Source of the DNA: a virus
IMG/VR virus record: IMGVR_UViG_3300031772_000061
Location: 1 to 45,602 of that record
DNA length: 45,602 bases
Direction: 5' to 3' (one strand)
The notes beneath the pieces were generated by a model, which saw only the letters and a list, made by a program, of their open reading frames with translations, did not search any database and was not told where the DNA came from. The position numbers and the translations under genes were made by a program. Below, one piece after another: positions 1-8,028 of the stretch (positions within the stretch are counted from its first letter, which is position 1; every line of letters starts with the position of its first letter).

Positions 1-127
1 GAGACGAGTTACTAAAGATGGTCGAGTATACAGGTATAGTAAATCAAGCGGAATTTGTCGGTCAGGACGCGGTAATAAGTTTATGTATAAGATTTCTGAT
101 GGTATAGATTGGCAACTTCTTAATGCT
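1..127. repeat. Terminal direct repeat, left copy (circular closure)
   Basis: These 127 bases are identical to 45476-45602. An overlap of exactly 127 is a common assembler k-mer length, so I read this as the overlap of a circular contig and not as a biological terminal repeat. The unit genome is then about 45,475 bp. A circularly permuted (headful-packaged) or truly circular molecule would both give this result. Confidence 0.95.
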
Positions 128-688
128 ACAAGTGCGATAGGTGCAACTACAATAACGTTTGCCACTGGTACACATGCGGCTTTTACCAAAGATCAACTTG
201 TTGGTGGACTCGTGCTCATTTCAGACTCGGAATGGGGTGGCACTGCTGATACTAATGTGCAGAATAGAGTAATTGTAGGCAATGATGCTTCATTACAAAA
301 TGCTGTATGTACAATTACACTTGATCGTCCACTTACGAGAGAAGTTACTGTATCAACTTATGCTTTTCTCATGCCGAATCCGTATGCTAGTATTGCGTTT
401 AATGCAGATGTTGTAAACTCAATTGCTGGAGTGCCAATGACTTATGTTAGTGCAAGTGGGAAATACTTCTGGTTAATGACTTGGGGTAAGTTATGGCTAG
501 CACCACAAGCGGATGATGTTGGTAAAATAAATAGTGCAAGACAGGTGGTATTTCGCCAAGATGGATCACTTGCAATACATGACTATGCAAATGCTTTAGA
601 GGGTATGCAACAACATGCTGGTTTTATTATTGATGATAATACAGGTGCTAATGGTGGCACATTCTTTGAGTTGCAAATTAGCCCCTAG
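2..688 (+). CDS. Head accessory (decoration-like) protein, 3' part of a gene crossing the junction
   Basis: The frame is open from the first bases of the window. Joined to 45294-45475 across the circular closure it gives one 289-aa protein starting at ATG 45294. The N-terminal region carries a Y-E-I-G-T-R-R-V-x-x-D-G-R-V-Y-R-Y stretch, a pattern I associate with uncharacterised virion proteins encoded just after the major capsid gene in environmental phages; here too it lies two genes after the capsid gene. The remainder is beta-rich with many Thr, Val and Gly. The internal ATG at 83 is not needed as a start. The decoration role is inferred from position and pattern, not from a recognised catalytic motif. 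Confidence 0.75.
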   Translation, partial: RRVTKDGRVYRYSKSSGICRSGRGNKFMYKISDGIDWQLLNATSAIGATTITFATGTHAAFTKDQLVGGLVLISDSEWGGTADTNVQNRVIVGNDASLQNAVCTITLDRPLTREVTVSTYAFLMPNPYASIAFNADVVNSIAGVPMTYVSASGKYFWLMTWGKLWLAPQADDVGKINSARQVVFRQDGSLAIHDYANALEGMQQHAGFIIDDNTGANGGTFFELQISP

Positions 689-708
689 ATAGGTAATAGT
701 GTGATAAT

Positions 709-1125
709 ATGCAGGATTATGATAAATACACAATAGGATTATTATCGGATGTCAAACCCGATAAACCAGATGGTTGGACATTTTTTGAATCTGATGGTAA
801 CACCTATCATCGTATAAATGGCCAATGGGTACCAACGAATATTGTAAAAATCCCTGAATGGATACTCAAAACAGCCATTGTTCAAAAAACTAAGTCTGGT
901 TTTGGTATCACAGATTCAGATGGTACTATCTTTGTTACGTTTACAATACCACTTCCAGACGCTAACTATGCTATTAGTCTGTCCCAACTATACAAGTATG
1001 GACTTGCTAATGTTGTTTATGGTGATAAAGCAACTACAGGGTTTACCATATTCGTACGAAAACCAGATGGCACAGAATTTGCAGATATTACAATAGATTG
1101 GACAGCTATACCATACAATAATTAA
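709..1125 (+). CDS. Putative head fibre or virion accessory protein
   Basis: 138 aa. No enzyme motif. Residues about 80-138 form a compact beta-rich segment (F-T-I-P-L-P-D-A-N-Y-A-I-S-L) that looks like the small beta domains of phage fibres and decoration proteins. It lies between the head accessory gene and a terminator, so it is probably the last gene of the capsid sub-operon. The ribosome site is weak. Virion role is inferred from neighbours. Confidence 0.55.
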   Translation: MQDYDKYTIGLLSDVKPDKPDGWTFFESDGNTYHRINGQWVPTNIVKIPEWILKTAIVQKTKSGFGITDSDGTIFVTFTIPLPDANYAISLSQLYKYGLANVVYGDKATTGFTIFVRKPDGTEFADITIDWTAIPYNN

Positions 1126-1130
1126 GCATT

Positions 1131-1197
1131 GCCAATACGCTAACTGTATTATAACTTATATTGGTTATTAATATTTAAGACTATGCGTTATTGGCAT
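1131..1197. repeat. Long-range inverted repeat in intergenic region
   Basis: GCCAATACGC near 1134 pairs with GCGTTATTGGC ending near 1196, with one bulged base and an AT-rich interior. It sits just before the terminator at 1212 and may form part of the 3' end of the capsid transcript. No known RNA family recognised. Confidence 0.5.
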
Positions 1198-1211
1198 ATA
1201 ATTTCAATTGG

Positions 1212-1245
1212 ACTTAGGGCTTGAAAAAGTCCTAAGTTTTTTTTT
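1212..1245 (+). terminator. Rho-independent terminator
   Basis: ACTTAGG pairs with CCTAAGT across an A-rich loop and is followed by a run of T. It ends the capsid transcript before the connector genes. Confidence 0.85.
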
Positions 1246-1267
1246 ATCTATATCTATTTGAGAATAT

Positions 1268-1279
1268 TTATGGTATAAT
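1268..1279 (+). promoter_or_regulatory. Extended -10 promoter
   Basis: TGGTATAAT (TG-n-TATAAT, -10 at 1274-1279) lies between the terminator at 1212-1245 and the connector gene. I see no good -35 at 16-18 bp, which suits an extended -10 promoter. It would restart transcription for the connector and tail genes. Confidence 0.5.
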
Positions 1280-1367
1280 ACACTTAAATTTGACATACAT
1301 AATAGAGCAATAAGTAGAATTAAACGCAATAAAATATTGAAATATATTTCAAGGGAGTGAATAAGTA

Positions 1368-1973
1368 TTGAGCTATCAAGGAAATATCATAGCAGATACC
1401 GATATAAGCAATTGGTTGGGAACCGAAACGGATGCGCAGGAAAAAGCTCTCATTGATAGATGTGAGGAAGTTATTGAGAAGGTCACGAATGAGAAGTTCT
1501 ATCAGTATACTTTTACACAGGTAGTAGATGGAAATCAGAAAAACCGTATGATGATGCCGTTTCTGTCGAATATTCTAAGTCTCACGAGTATCACAGTAGA
1601 TGGTATTGCTATTTCAACTGATCTATATACATTTGATGGGCGATTCATTTACCCTGATCCTGATGGGATTTTAATTAATGGGCTGACTGCGATATTCTCA
1701 GGGAATGACTCAGTGTTATTCCCTCTTGGTGAGAATAACATTACAATTATTGGCACTTGCGGCTATGCAGTTGCACCTGAAAGCATTAAGCGAGCTACTA
1801 TAATTTTAGTGGAATACGAATTGGATAACAGCAAGTATACACATTATATATCGGGTTCAGAAAGCATGGGATCGTATTCGGCATCTCATCGGCGTGAGGT
1901 TCTGACAGGAGTTTTAGAAGCAGATGAGATTCTTGATCTCTTTGTTAATCGAAAGGCTAGGATATTCGCTTGA
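1368..1973 (+). CDS. Head-tail connector (gp6-like adaptor)
   Basis: 201 aa, TTG start with AAGGGAGTG upstream. The helical N-terminus (L-G-T-E-T-D-A-Q-E-K-A-L-I-D-R-C-E-E-V-I-E) followed by a beta-rich middle with repeated I-T-V-D-G-I pattern is the arrangement of HK97 gp6/SPP1 gp15-type head-tail adaptors, which form a ring under the portal. The next gene overlaps it by 4 bp (TTGA) and looks like the head-closure protein, which is the usual order. Assignment rests on fold-like pattern and synteny. Confidence 0.6.
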   Translation: MSYQGNIIADTDISNWLGTETDAQEKALIDRCEEVIEKVTNEKFYQYTFTQVVDGNQKNRMMMPFLSNILSLTSITVDGIAISTDLYTFDGRFIYPDPDGILINGLTAIFSGNDSVLFPLGENNITIIGTCGYAVAPESIKRATIILVEYELDNSKYTHYISGSESMGSYSASHRREVLTGVLEADEILDLFVNRKARIFA

Positions 1974-2317
1974 AATTCTATAATGCCTCTGCCACTATCA
2001 AAAGACCGTTAATAACTACTGAAAATACGATCGGGGAACCAACCTTTACTACCCCTACAACAATCGGAACGAATATTCCATGTTTCTTTGAGAAGCGCAG
2101 TCGCTCAATAATATATGATCTTGAAACCAAAGTACCACATGATTCGGGATTAGAGTCCACTGATAGTTACTCTATGTATATTAGTGCAAATGTAGTTATT
2201 GCCAACAGTGATATTGTAACTATTAATTCAGTAGATTATGTGGTAATATCTATTATTATCGTATCAAAACTTGGATCAAAGATATCACATCAAGAGATAA
2301 GTCTGGAACGCATATAA
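1970..2317 (+). CDS. Putative head closure / stopper protein
   Basis: 115 aa, TTG start overlapping the stop of the connector gene. Small and beta-rich, with the opening M-K-F-Y-N-A-S-A-T-I-K-R and a late pair of hydrophobic strands (V-D-Y-V-V-I-S-I-I-I-V) typical of head-completion or closure proteins in this position. No motif proves the call; it is inferred from size, composition and order. Confidence 0.5.
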   Translation: MKFYNASATIKRPLITTENTIGEPTFTTPTTIGTNIPCFFEKRSRSIIYDLETKVPHDSGLESTDSYSMYISANVVIANSDIVTINSVDYVVISIIIVSKLGSKISHQEISLERI

Positions 2318-2329
2318 TGAGGTAGAAAA

Positions 2330-3241
2330 TTGTTAAATCTTTTGGAAGCGATATATACAAGATTATCAACGGATTCAACGTTATTACAGAGTGTAGATAA
2401 AGAGAATATATCTTCAACTTTTAAGAAAAGAATTACTGTCTTACCAAGTATAGTTTTTGATATAGGGAATGTTCGTCAATCGCCACTATCAGGCGTAACA
2501 TCAGTGATTCTAAACTTAGAGGTGAGGAGTGCAGTATCAAAAAAGGATACTTGGGATATATATGAGATAGTTAAGGGACTATTAGACAATCATGCTTCTG
2601 ATATTACAAGTGCTTCATGTTTGGTTCATGTGATCGAAGAAATTGAATCAGGTGACACTGGTTACGATCAGATAGCCAATAGCTGGGTTATTAGCTCACG
2701 ATATTCAATTCTATTTTCTGAGCCTGGTGTATTTGTTACATCAGGCGCTATTGGAAATATCTATGCAGATGAAACCCGTGTACATGTTCATCCAGAGCAT
2801 CTAATAGCAAATTTTGCTGGTTCATTATCAGTATATCTTGATTTTGAGTCGTTGATGCATGTAGGACTCAATAGGTTCAAGGATAACTCACAATTTCATA
2901 TTGCTAATGGAAATATTTACGTTACCAATATTCAGTTTATATTTTCCAGTATTAGCCAATTATGGAACGTCACTAATTCGAGTAGTGACGTATTAAACGA
3001 TGGGGTAACATCTTCAACATCATATCTAATTACTCAGGATAGCCATCCAAGAGATTTACAGTTATTATTTCATGGTACAAAAACTGATACTGGAAAAGCT
3101 TTTGAAATATACGCTCCTAAGGTAGTATTGCCTGTCATTACAATACCGTTTCCCAGAAAAGAGATTGCATTACTGGACTATAGGTTTGTGATTTTAGCGG
3201 ACTCAAATAAGAATATTTGCAAGATAAGTGTGGAGAAGTGA
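2330..3241 (+). CDS. Tail terminator-like protein with C-terminal beta domain
   Basis: 303 aa, TTG start with GAGG upstream. Residues 1-130 resemble tail-terminator/DUF3168-type proteins (L-L-E-A-I-Y-T-R-L-S-T-D at the start, central strand pair, Y-S-I-L-F at the end). Residues about 135-303 form a second, beta-rich part ending in K-V-V-L-P-V-I-T-I-P-F-P-R-K-E-I, which resembles tail-tube-like modules. Terminators are normally about 130-150 aa, so this may be a fusion. No separate tail-tube or tape-measure gene is seen, which makes the second half the best tube candidate. Speculative. Confidence 0.45.
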   Translation: MLNLLEAIYTRLSTDSTLLQSVDKENISSTFKKRITVLPSIVFDIGNVRQSPLSGVTSVILNLEVRSAVSKKDTWDIYEIVKGLLDNHASDITSASCLVHVIEEIESGDTGYDQIANSWVISSRYSILFSEPGVFVTSGAIGNIYADETRVHVHPEHLIANFAGSLSVYLDFESLMHVGLNRFKDNSQFHIANGNIYVTNIQFIFSSISQLWNVTNSSSDVLNDGVTSSTSYLITQDSHPRDLQLLFHGTKTDTGKAFEIYAPKVVLPVITIPFPRKEIALLDYRFVILADSNKNICKISVEK

Positions 3242-3242
3242 A

Positions 3243-3464
3243 GTGAATGAAAATAAAGACATTCAGGTAAAGAATAGTTTTGATGTTGTAACAAGGAATA
3301 AAATATTAAAAAGTTTAGGTTTAACACTCATTGCCGTTGGTGGTGTTTATATTACAACGTTTGCACAGACAAGAAATCATCTTACTTCGGCATTATCAGC
3401 TATTTCTGCTTTTGGTGCATGGATAACAAATACTGCTATTGAATATAATAAAGGTGAAGAGTAA
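3243..3464 (+). CDS. Small membrane protein, holin candidate
   Basis: GTG at 3243 with GGAG 7 bp upstream is preferred over GTG 3228, giving 73 aa. After a polar N-terminus there are two hydrophobic stretches (L-G-L-T-L-I-A-V-G-G-V-Y-I-T-T and A-L-S-A-I-S-A-F-G-A-W-I) and a charged C-terminus (Y-N-K-G-E-E). Size and pattern suit a holin or a membrane-associated tail protein. The stop overlaps the next start (taATG). No family is recognised. Confidence 0.5.
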   Translation: MNENKDIQVKNSFDVVTRNKILKSLGLTLIAVGGVYITTFAQTRNHLTSALSAISAFGAWITNTAIEYNKGEE

Positions 3465-5461
3465 TGCTTGATATAAGTGTATTAGATAAACAGGCATTGA
3501 TGCTAGAATTAGAGGAAATGGCACAAATTGCAGGACTACGTAACTTTGCTAAGCTTGGAAGTGAACTTTCAATATCTTCAAAGACTCAGCTGCTAATAGA
3601 TACAAAAGCTGATGATAACGACGTAGTAAAGCATAATGGTTCAGTTGCTCTGACTGCTAACTGGTTGGCTGGGTACAAGATCACTGCTGCACAAATAGCC
3701 TCTAGCATAGCCGTAGGGACTGCGCCTTTAGAAGTCGTATCAACTACGGTTGTAACAAACCTTAATGCTGACCTTCTGGATGGCGTTCATTCTTCTGCTC
3801 TGGAACCCACTGTCACAAAAGGTAATCTTACCGCTGGCTCGAATAAGATAAGCATTGGTGGCACTGGAACAGGTTCGGTAATCGGTGCGGGCGTGACTGT
3901 TGACGTTGCTCAATCAAACTTAGATCATGGCTCAATCGGTGGGTTATCTGATGACGATCATACACAATACGTTAAACATTCATTAGCAACTGCTGTCAGT
4001 GATTTTCTTGTTGGTGCTGGTACTTCAACATTCACATTCGTAAAGAAAACTCTTGCTGAGGTAAAGACTATTTTGGGTCTTGGTTCAGCTGCCTATACTG
4101 CAAGCACGGATTATGCTGTGTCTGGCAAGGGTGTTACAAATGGCGATAGCCACGATCATGTCGGTGGCGATGGTTCTCAGATAGATCATGGCGGACTTGG
4201 TGGGAACTCTGATGATGATCATAGTCAATATCTGCGTGTGGATGCTGCAAGGGCATTATCTGCCGATTGGGATATTGGCAATGGCAGAATGATCCAAACG
4301 GATAAGATAAGGGCTAGGGATGCTGATGGTCTTGCTCTGTATGAAGATGGCGGCGCTGGGATATTTGTCAAAGATGGGGGTAGTGTCGGCATTGGGACGA
4401 CGGGGCCGAGCAGTCAGTTAGAAGTAGCGAAAGACCAGGGCAACGCTGAATTTAGAATGACATCTTATTATACATCTGAATCTGCTGGACTTGGCAGGTT
4501 TAGAAAAGCAAGAGGAACTCAAGCAAGTCCGACTATAGTTGCGAATAATGACCTTGTGGGGTTTTGCTCATTTCAAGGTTATGATGGCACTAACTTCACG
4601 AACGCTGCTACAATCTGGAGTTATGTGGATGGGACACCTGGGGCAAATGATATGCCTGGCAGATTGATATTTGGTACAACACCAGATGGTGGTGATACAT
4701 CGGTGGAAAGGTTGACAATATTAAATGGCGGCAACGTCGGCATCGGGACGACAGCACCATCAGCTAAACTTGCGATCAATGGTGGACTACACGTTGGCGG
4801 TGATAGTGATCCTGGTGATAATAACTTGCTTGTGGATGGCAAGGTATTAGTTCCAGAAATAAAGACTGATACTGCAACTCCAACTGATTTAACTATTACG
4901 ACAGGGGCGGCTAAGACTTTGGTGTTAGCTACTCCAGTATATAAAGACGAAAACATAGCGGGTATATTACTAGGCAAGCCAGCGTCAAGTTATCCAGGGA
5001 TAGATACGTTTCGAGACCTAAATGGAACTGATACAACTATCAATACTTATGCCTTTGCCATAGATGAATACGTTAGCTGTGGTTTTGAGTTACAGCATGA
5101 CTACAAGGAAGCAACGGACATAGTATTTCATGTTCATTGGCAGGGCATAGCTGCGCCAGGTGGCGGAACGGATAATGTGCAATGGAGACTCACGTATACA
5201 ATAGCAAGGGATGGGGTTACGTTAGCGGCGGCAACTACGATAGATTCACCTGACGTGGCTATTGATACTCGGTATCGGAGTTATCGCAATGATTTCGCCG
5301 CTATTGTCGGCACTAATCTAAAGATAGGCGATCAGCTCATGTTTAATCTTTATCGGGTGGCGGCGGTATCTGATGATTATGCGGGCGACTGTTTAATTCA
5401 GACGGCAGGTATCCATTATCAAGTTGATACTCTTGGATCAAGAGTTATAATAACAAAGTGA
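3464..5461 (+). CDS. Large tail fibre / appendage protein with repeated modules
   Basis: 665 aa. A helical N-terminus (about 1-45) is followed by collagen-like and beta-helix-like modules. Two D-H-G-x-x-G-G-x-x-D-D-D-H-x-Q-Y segments occur near residues 150 and 240, and two G-x-V-G-I-G-T-T-x-P-S segments near 305 and 425. The last about 165 residues look like a separate beta-sandwich domain with no catalytic motif. These modules are common in fibres of uncultured phages and suit a trimeric host-contact protein. By eye the DNA is richer in G+C than its neighbours, suggesting a recently acquired or shuffled gene. Confidence 0.75.
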   Translation: MLDISVLDKQALMLELEEMAQIAGLRNFAKLGSELSISSKTQLLIDTKADDNDVVKHNGSVALTANWLAGYKITAAQIASSIAVGTAPLEVVSTTVVTNLNADLLDGVHSSALEPTVTKGNLTAGSNKISIGGTGTGSVIGAGVTVDVAQSNLDHGSIGGLSDDDHTQYVKHSLATAVSDFLVGAGTSTFTFVKKTLAEVKTILGLGSAAYTASTDYAVSGKGVTNGDSHDHVGGDGSQIDHGGLGGNSDDDHSQYLRVDAARALSADWDIGNGRMIQTDKIRARDADGLALYEDGGAGIFVKDGGSVGIGTTGPSSQLEVAKDQGNAEFRMTSYYTSESAGLGRFRKARGTQASPTIVANNDLVGFCSFQGYDGTNFTNAATIWSYVDGTPGANDMPGRLIFGTTPDGGDTSVERLTILNGGNVGIGTTAPSAKLAINGGLHVGGDSDPGDNNLLVDGKVLVPEIKTDTATPTDLTITTGAAKTLVLATPVYKDENIAGILLGKPASSYPGIDTFRDLNGTDTTINTYAFAIDEYVSCGFELQHDYKEATDIVFHVHWQGIAAPGGGTDNVQWRLTYTIARDGVTLAAATTIDSPDVAIDTRYRSYRNDFAAIVGTNLKIGDQLMFNLYRVAAVSDDYAGDCLIQTAGIHYQVDTLGSRVIITK

Positions 5462-5469
5462 GGTGAAAT

Positions 5470-5661
5470 ATGGTATTAAATACAATAGAAACACTCTTCC
5501 CTGGTATCACATTTTATAAGAAGGATATACCAGAAGATCATAAATGTAGATATTATATAGGAATGGGTGATGGTATTTCCACATGTCTGGAATGTGGGAA
5601 AGCAAATGTGTATGATATTAAGAAGCTTCAAAGTTCATTAGTAATTTATGGAGGTAAATAA
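5470..5661 (+). CDS. Small protein with Cys pairs, unknown function
   Basis: 63 aa with GAGGTGA 5 bp before the ATG. A Cys near residue 26 and C-L-E-C-G near residues 39-42 could bind zinc. It begins a run of three short genes between the fibre gene and the tail proteins (next start overlaps: taATG). No family recognised. Confidence 0.55.
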   Translation: MVLNTIETLFPGITFYKKDIPEDHKCRYYIGMGDGISTCLECGKANVYDIKKLQSSLVIYGGK

Positions 5662-6005
5662 TGGAATTAAAAACGATTGACGATATTAAAAAAGAGATTG
5701 GCAAGAAGGTTAAGTTCGGCAAAGGTGATAATGTATCAGAGAACTTGAAGGTGTTAGATGTTCTTGAAGGTTCTATTACAAAGGTAACGTCCAGTTGGGA
5801 GCATACTGTGGGTGGTGATACTTGCACATCTTGGACAGCTAATATTGATGTAATTGATCCTAAGGATGGCGGGGTACATCATTTATCATCTAGTAGGATA
5901 TTTACTAATGATACTAATGATGACGATCTTATTAATCTCACTTCAAATGATGAAATAGCTAGATTGCAAGCTAGGATTGTGGAATTACAAATGAAGGGGG
6001 GATAA
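5661..6005 (+). CDS. Hypothetical protein
   Basis: 114 aa, ATG with GGAGG upstream, overlapping the previous stop. A Lys-rich N-terminus (residues 1-25) is followed by a beta-rich centre and an acidic segment (N-D-T-N-D-D-D), then a short C-terminal helix with heptad spacing (I-A-R-L-Q-A-R-I-V-E-L-Q). No recognised domain. Confidence 0.6.
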   Translation: MELKTIDDIKKEIGKKVKFGKGDNVSENLKVLDVLEGSITKVTSSWEHTVGGDTCTSWTANIDVIDPKDGGVHHLSSSRIFTNDTNDDDLINLTSNDEIARLQARIVELQMKGG

Positions 6006-6008
6006 TAG

Positions 6009-6224
6009 ATGGGTACAGTAAAGATTGATGAAAATACGATTAAAATTGAAGAAGTGCAACCTGAAGTAAGAACATGGGTGACATATAATCGGTGGTCCCT
6101 TGAGGAGCAAATAAGGAATATTATTGTGGAAAGAGATGTTTATGTTGCCAATAGAAATAGCGAGATTGAAAGACATCAGGCTATTTTAGATGAGATGGAT
6201 AAACTTGGTATAAAAAGTCAATGA
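6009..6224 (+). CDS. Hypothetical coiled-coil protein
   Basis: 71 aa with a strong AGGGGGG ribosome site. The second half is predicted helical (S-L-E-E-Q-I-R-N-I-I-V-E-R-D and I-E-R-H-Q-A-I-L-D-E-M). The stop overlaps the start of the following short reading frame (ATGA at 6221). Confidence 0.55.
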   Translation: MGTVKIDENTIKIEEVQPEVRTWVTYNRWSLEEQIRNIIVERDVYVANRNSEIERHQAILDEMDKLGIKSQ

Positions 6225-6417
6225 TTGAAGAATTGCAGAGTAAATTAGGATAGATGGCAATCTGAATCACGATGGATCGAATGTTGGATTCTACGGAACT
6301 GCGCCAGTAGCACGACCTGCGCATATTGCAAATGCTACAGACGCCGCAAGTGTCATTACGCAACTAAACTTGGTGATTGCTGCATTAGAGACTTTGGGAC
6401 TTGTTGCTTCGTCTTAA
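6221..6417 (+). pseudogene. Tail protein gene split by a frameshift
   Basis: ATG 6221 overlaps the previous stop (ATGA) and opens a 10-codon frame (M-I-E-E-L-Q-S-K-L-G) that ends at TAG 6251. From 6253, in the -1 frame, the sequence reads on for 54 codons to TAA 6415-6417 with no start codon of its own. It encodes N-H-D-G-S-N-V-G-F-Y-G-T-A-P-V-A-R-P followed by an Ala/Leu-rich helix. V-G-F-Y-G-T-x-P-V-A is a pattern I know from short C-terminal modules of phage tail proteins. The two pieces look like one ~65-aa protein separated by a one-base shift: a real mutation, an assembly error, or programmed frameshifting (no classic slippery heptamer seen). Confidence 0.6.
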
Positions 6418-6434
6418 AGTACGAGGATTGCAAA

Positions 6435-8018
6435 TTGGTAGATTTCATTCTCACCAAAATAGGCCCTCAGGAATTTGATGTGAATACCTTCACAACTGAT
6501 GGTACTCTATTTACAGAAACCACAGAGGCAAAGACTGAGGTAAGCCGATATACCTCTGATCCTGAACGTGCTTCGGTTATGAAAATCAGAGGAACTATTA
6601 TTGATTTGGCTGATGTTCTTACCCTTGCTGGTGGGTATTATCTGGATGATAGTATTGATGGCAAATTGGAGGGCGGATATTATGATTATACTGTTACTCC
6701 TGGTGTTCAATACTCGTTTTCAATGCTTTATAAAATTGAGTTAGGTACACTAGAATTAATACTTTATGACTATAGTAATACTGCAAATATTGAGGTTGCT
6801 AGCCTTACAAGTTCTGTATGGTCGAGTTATGAAGTTAATATAACGATACCTGATAGTTGTACAACACTCAGGGTTAAACTACTACAAAGTAATGCAGTAC
6901 ATTCATCACCGTACTATATTGATAACGTTTCATTAAATGGAAACGTTCTGCTTACCAATCCAGACACATATCGGAGAATCCCTGAGAAAAGTGGATTACT
7001 TCATCAAACACTGTCAGGGCGCAGGGTATTCGATCTTAATTCTATTCATTACGATTTTCATTTAGGATGGCATTACTTTTCGGAATCGCAATATGAGGCT
7101 CTGCGTAAAGTATATTATGAGAATGAGATGCTTTTTTTTGATGATGGGGATGTACCATCGCTGACTGAATCAGAAACAATTTATGATAGTGATCTTTACA
7201 AATATACTGGAATTACAAATCCATCATCAACGCACATAGCAAACACCGATAGTTCAGCATCCTTACCGAGTGCAAAGACAGATTTTCAAACATCAGAATA
7301 TGCTACTGGAGATTATACAGAAATATCTACAGAAGATGCAACTTATGTTGAGACTACAAATCCAACTGCGACTTATTACCTTTATCACAAATTTAGAGTA
7401 CTATCAGCAATCCATTATCATGATGTACAGAGGTTCAGAGTTAATGTAGTAGCATCAAGTAATGATTCGTCAGCACAGAATATTGATGGTTGCATACTTT
7501 ACGCATGGGATGGTAGTAACTGGGTCGAACTTACTAGGACAACTAATGATGGTATAAACGATCTTACTTATACTACAGTAGAACCCGTGATTGCAAGTAA
7601 GTTTGTAGATACCGCTGATAATTACGTTAGATTATTGTTAAGGTCGCTCAATACTAGGCAAGGCACATCAGCATTAATATTAAGAGCATATTACGTAGAG
7701 GTAGAAATAAATGAGGATTTAGATGAGGTTATTGAACTTAGTCATAGGGCAATTCTTGATTCACTGGGGGCAGTAATTTCTGTTACGAACAAGACTACTG
7801 GAAGTGTACTAGCACTAACGACAGATTATACCGTAGCAGCGGATAGACGGTCAATTACTGTGATAGGACAGTCAGCGGGTGACGTCATATCAGTGGTTTA
7901 CAATAGATATTTTGAGACCATATTAACAACATTACCAGAAGATTGGGTACATTTAGCTAGTTCGGATATTACGAGAAGGGTAGAAATTACACTTAGAACA
8001 TTGAGCCAATCAAAGTAA
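6435..8018 (+). CDS. Tail structural protein with carbohydrate-binding-like insert
   Basis: 527 aa, TTG start preceded by GAGG. Residues about 1-30 and 175-240 look like a distal-tail/baseplate framework (F-D-L-N-S-I-H-Y-D-F-H-L-G-W-H-Y-F). Residues about 30-170 form a jelly-roll-like beta domain (Y-D-Y-T-V-T-P-G-V-Q-Y-S-F-S-M) resembling carbohydrate-binding modules. A further beta domain spans about 245-420. The C-terminus returns to a framework-like segment. This suits a tail-tip protein carrying host-binding insertions. Domain limits are approximate. Confidence 0.6.
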   Translation: MVDFILTKIGPQEFDVNTFTTDGTLFTETTEAKTEVSRYTSDPERASVMKIRGTIIDLADVLTLAGGYYLDDSIDGKLEGGYYDYTVTPGVQYSFSMLYKIELGTLELILYDYSNTANIEVASLTSSVWSSYEVNITIPDSCTTLRVKLLQSNAVHSSPYYIDNVSLNGNVLLTNPDTYRRIPEKSGLLHQTLSGRRVFDLNSIHYDFHLGWHYFSESQYEALRKVYYENEMLFFDDGDVPSLTESETIYDSDLYKYTGITNPSSTHIANTDSSASLPSAKTDFQTSEYATGDYTEISTEDATYVETTNPTATYYLYHKFRVLSAIHYHDVQRFRVNVVASSNDSSAQNIDGCILYAWDGSNWVELTRTTNDGINDLTYTTVEPVIASKFVDTADNYVRLLLRSLNTRQGTSALILRAYYVEVEINEDLDEVIELSHRAILDSLGAVISVTNKTTGSVLALTTDYTVAADRRSITVIGQSAGDVISVVYNRYFETILTTLPEDWVHLASSDITRRVEITLRTLSQSK

Positions 8019-8028
8019 GGAATAATCC

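Noticed and set aside
4621-4977. 118-aa minus-strand frame
   Set aside because: Opposite the fibre gene with its Gly/Thr codon bias; no ribosome site.
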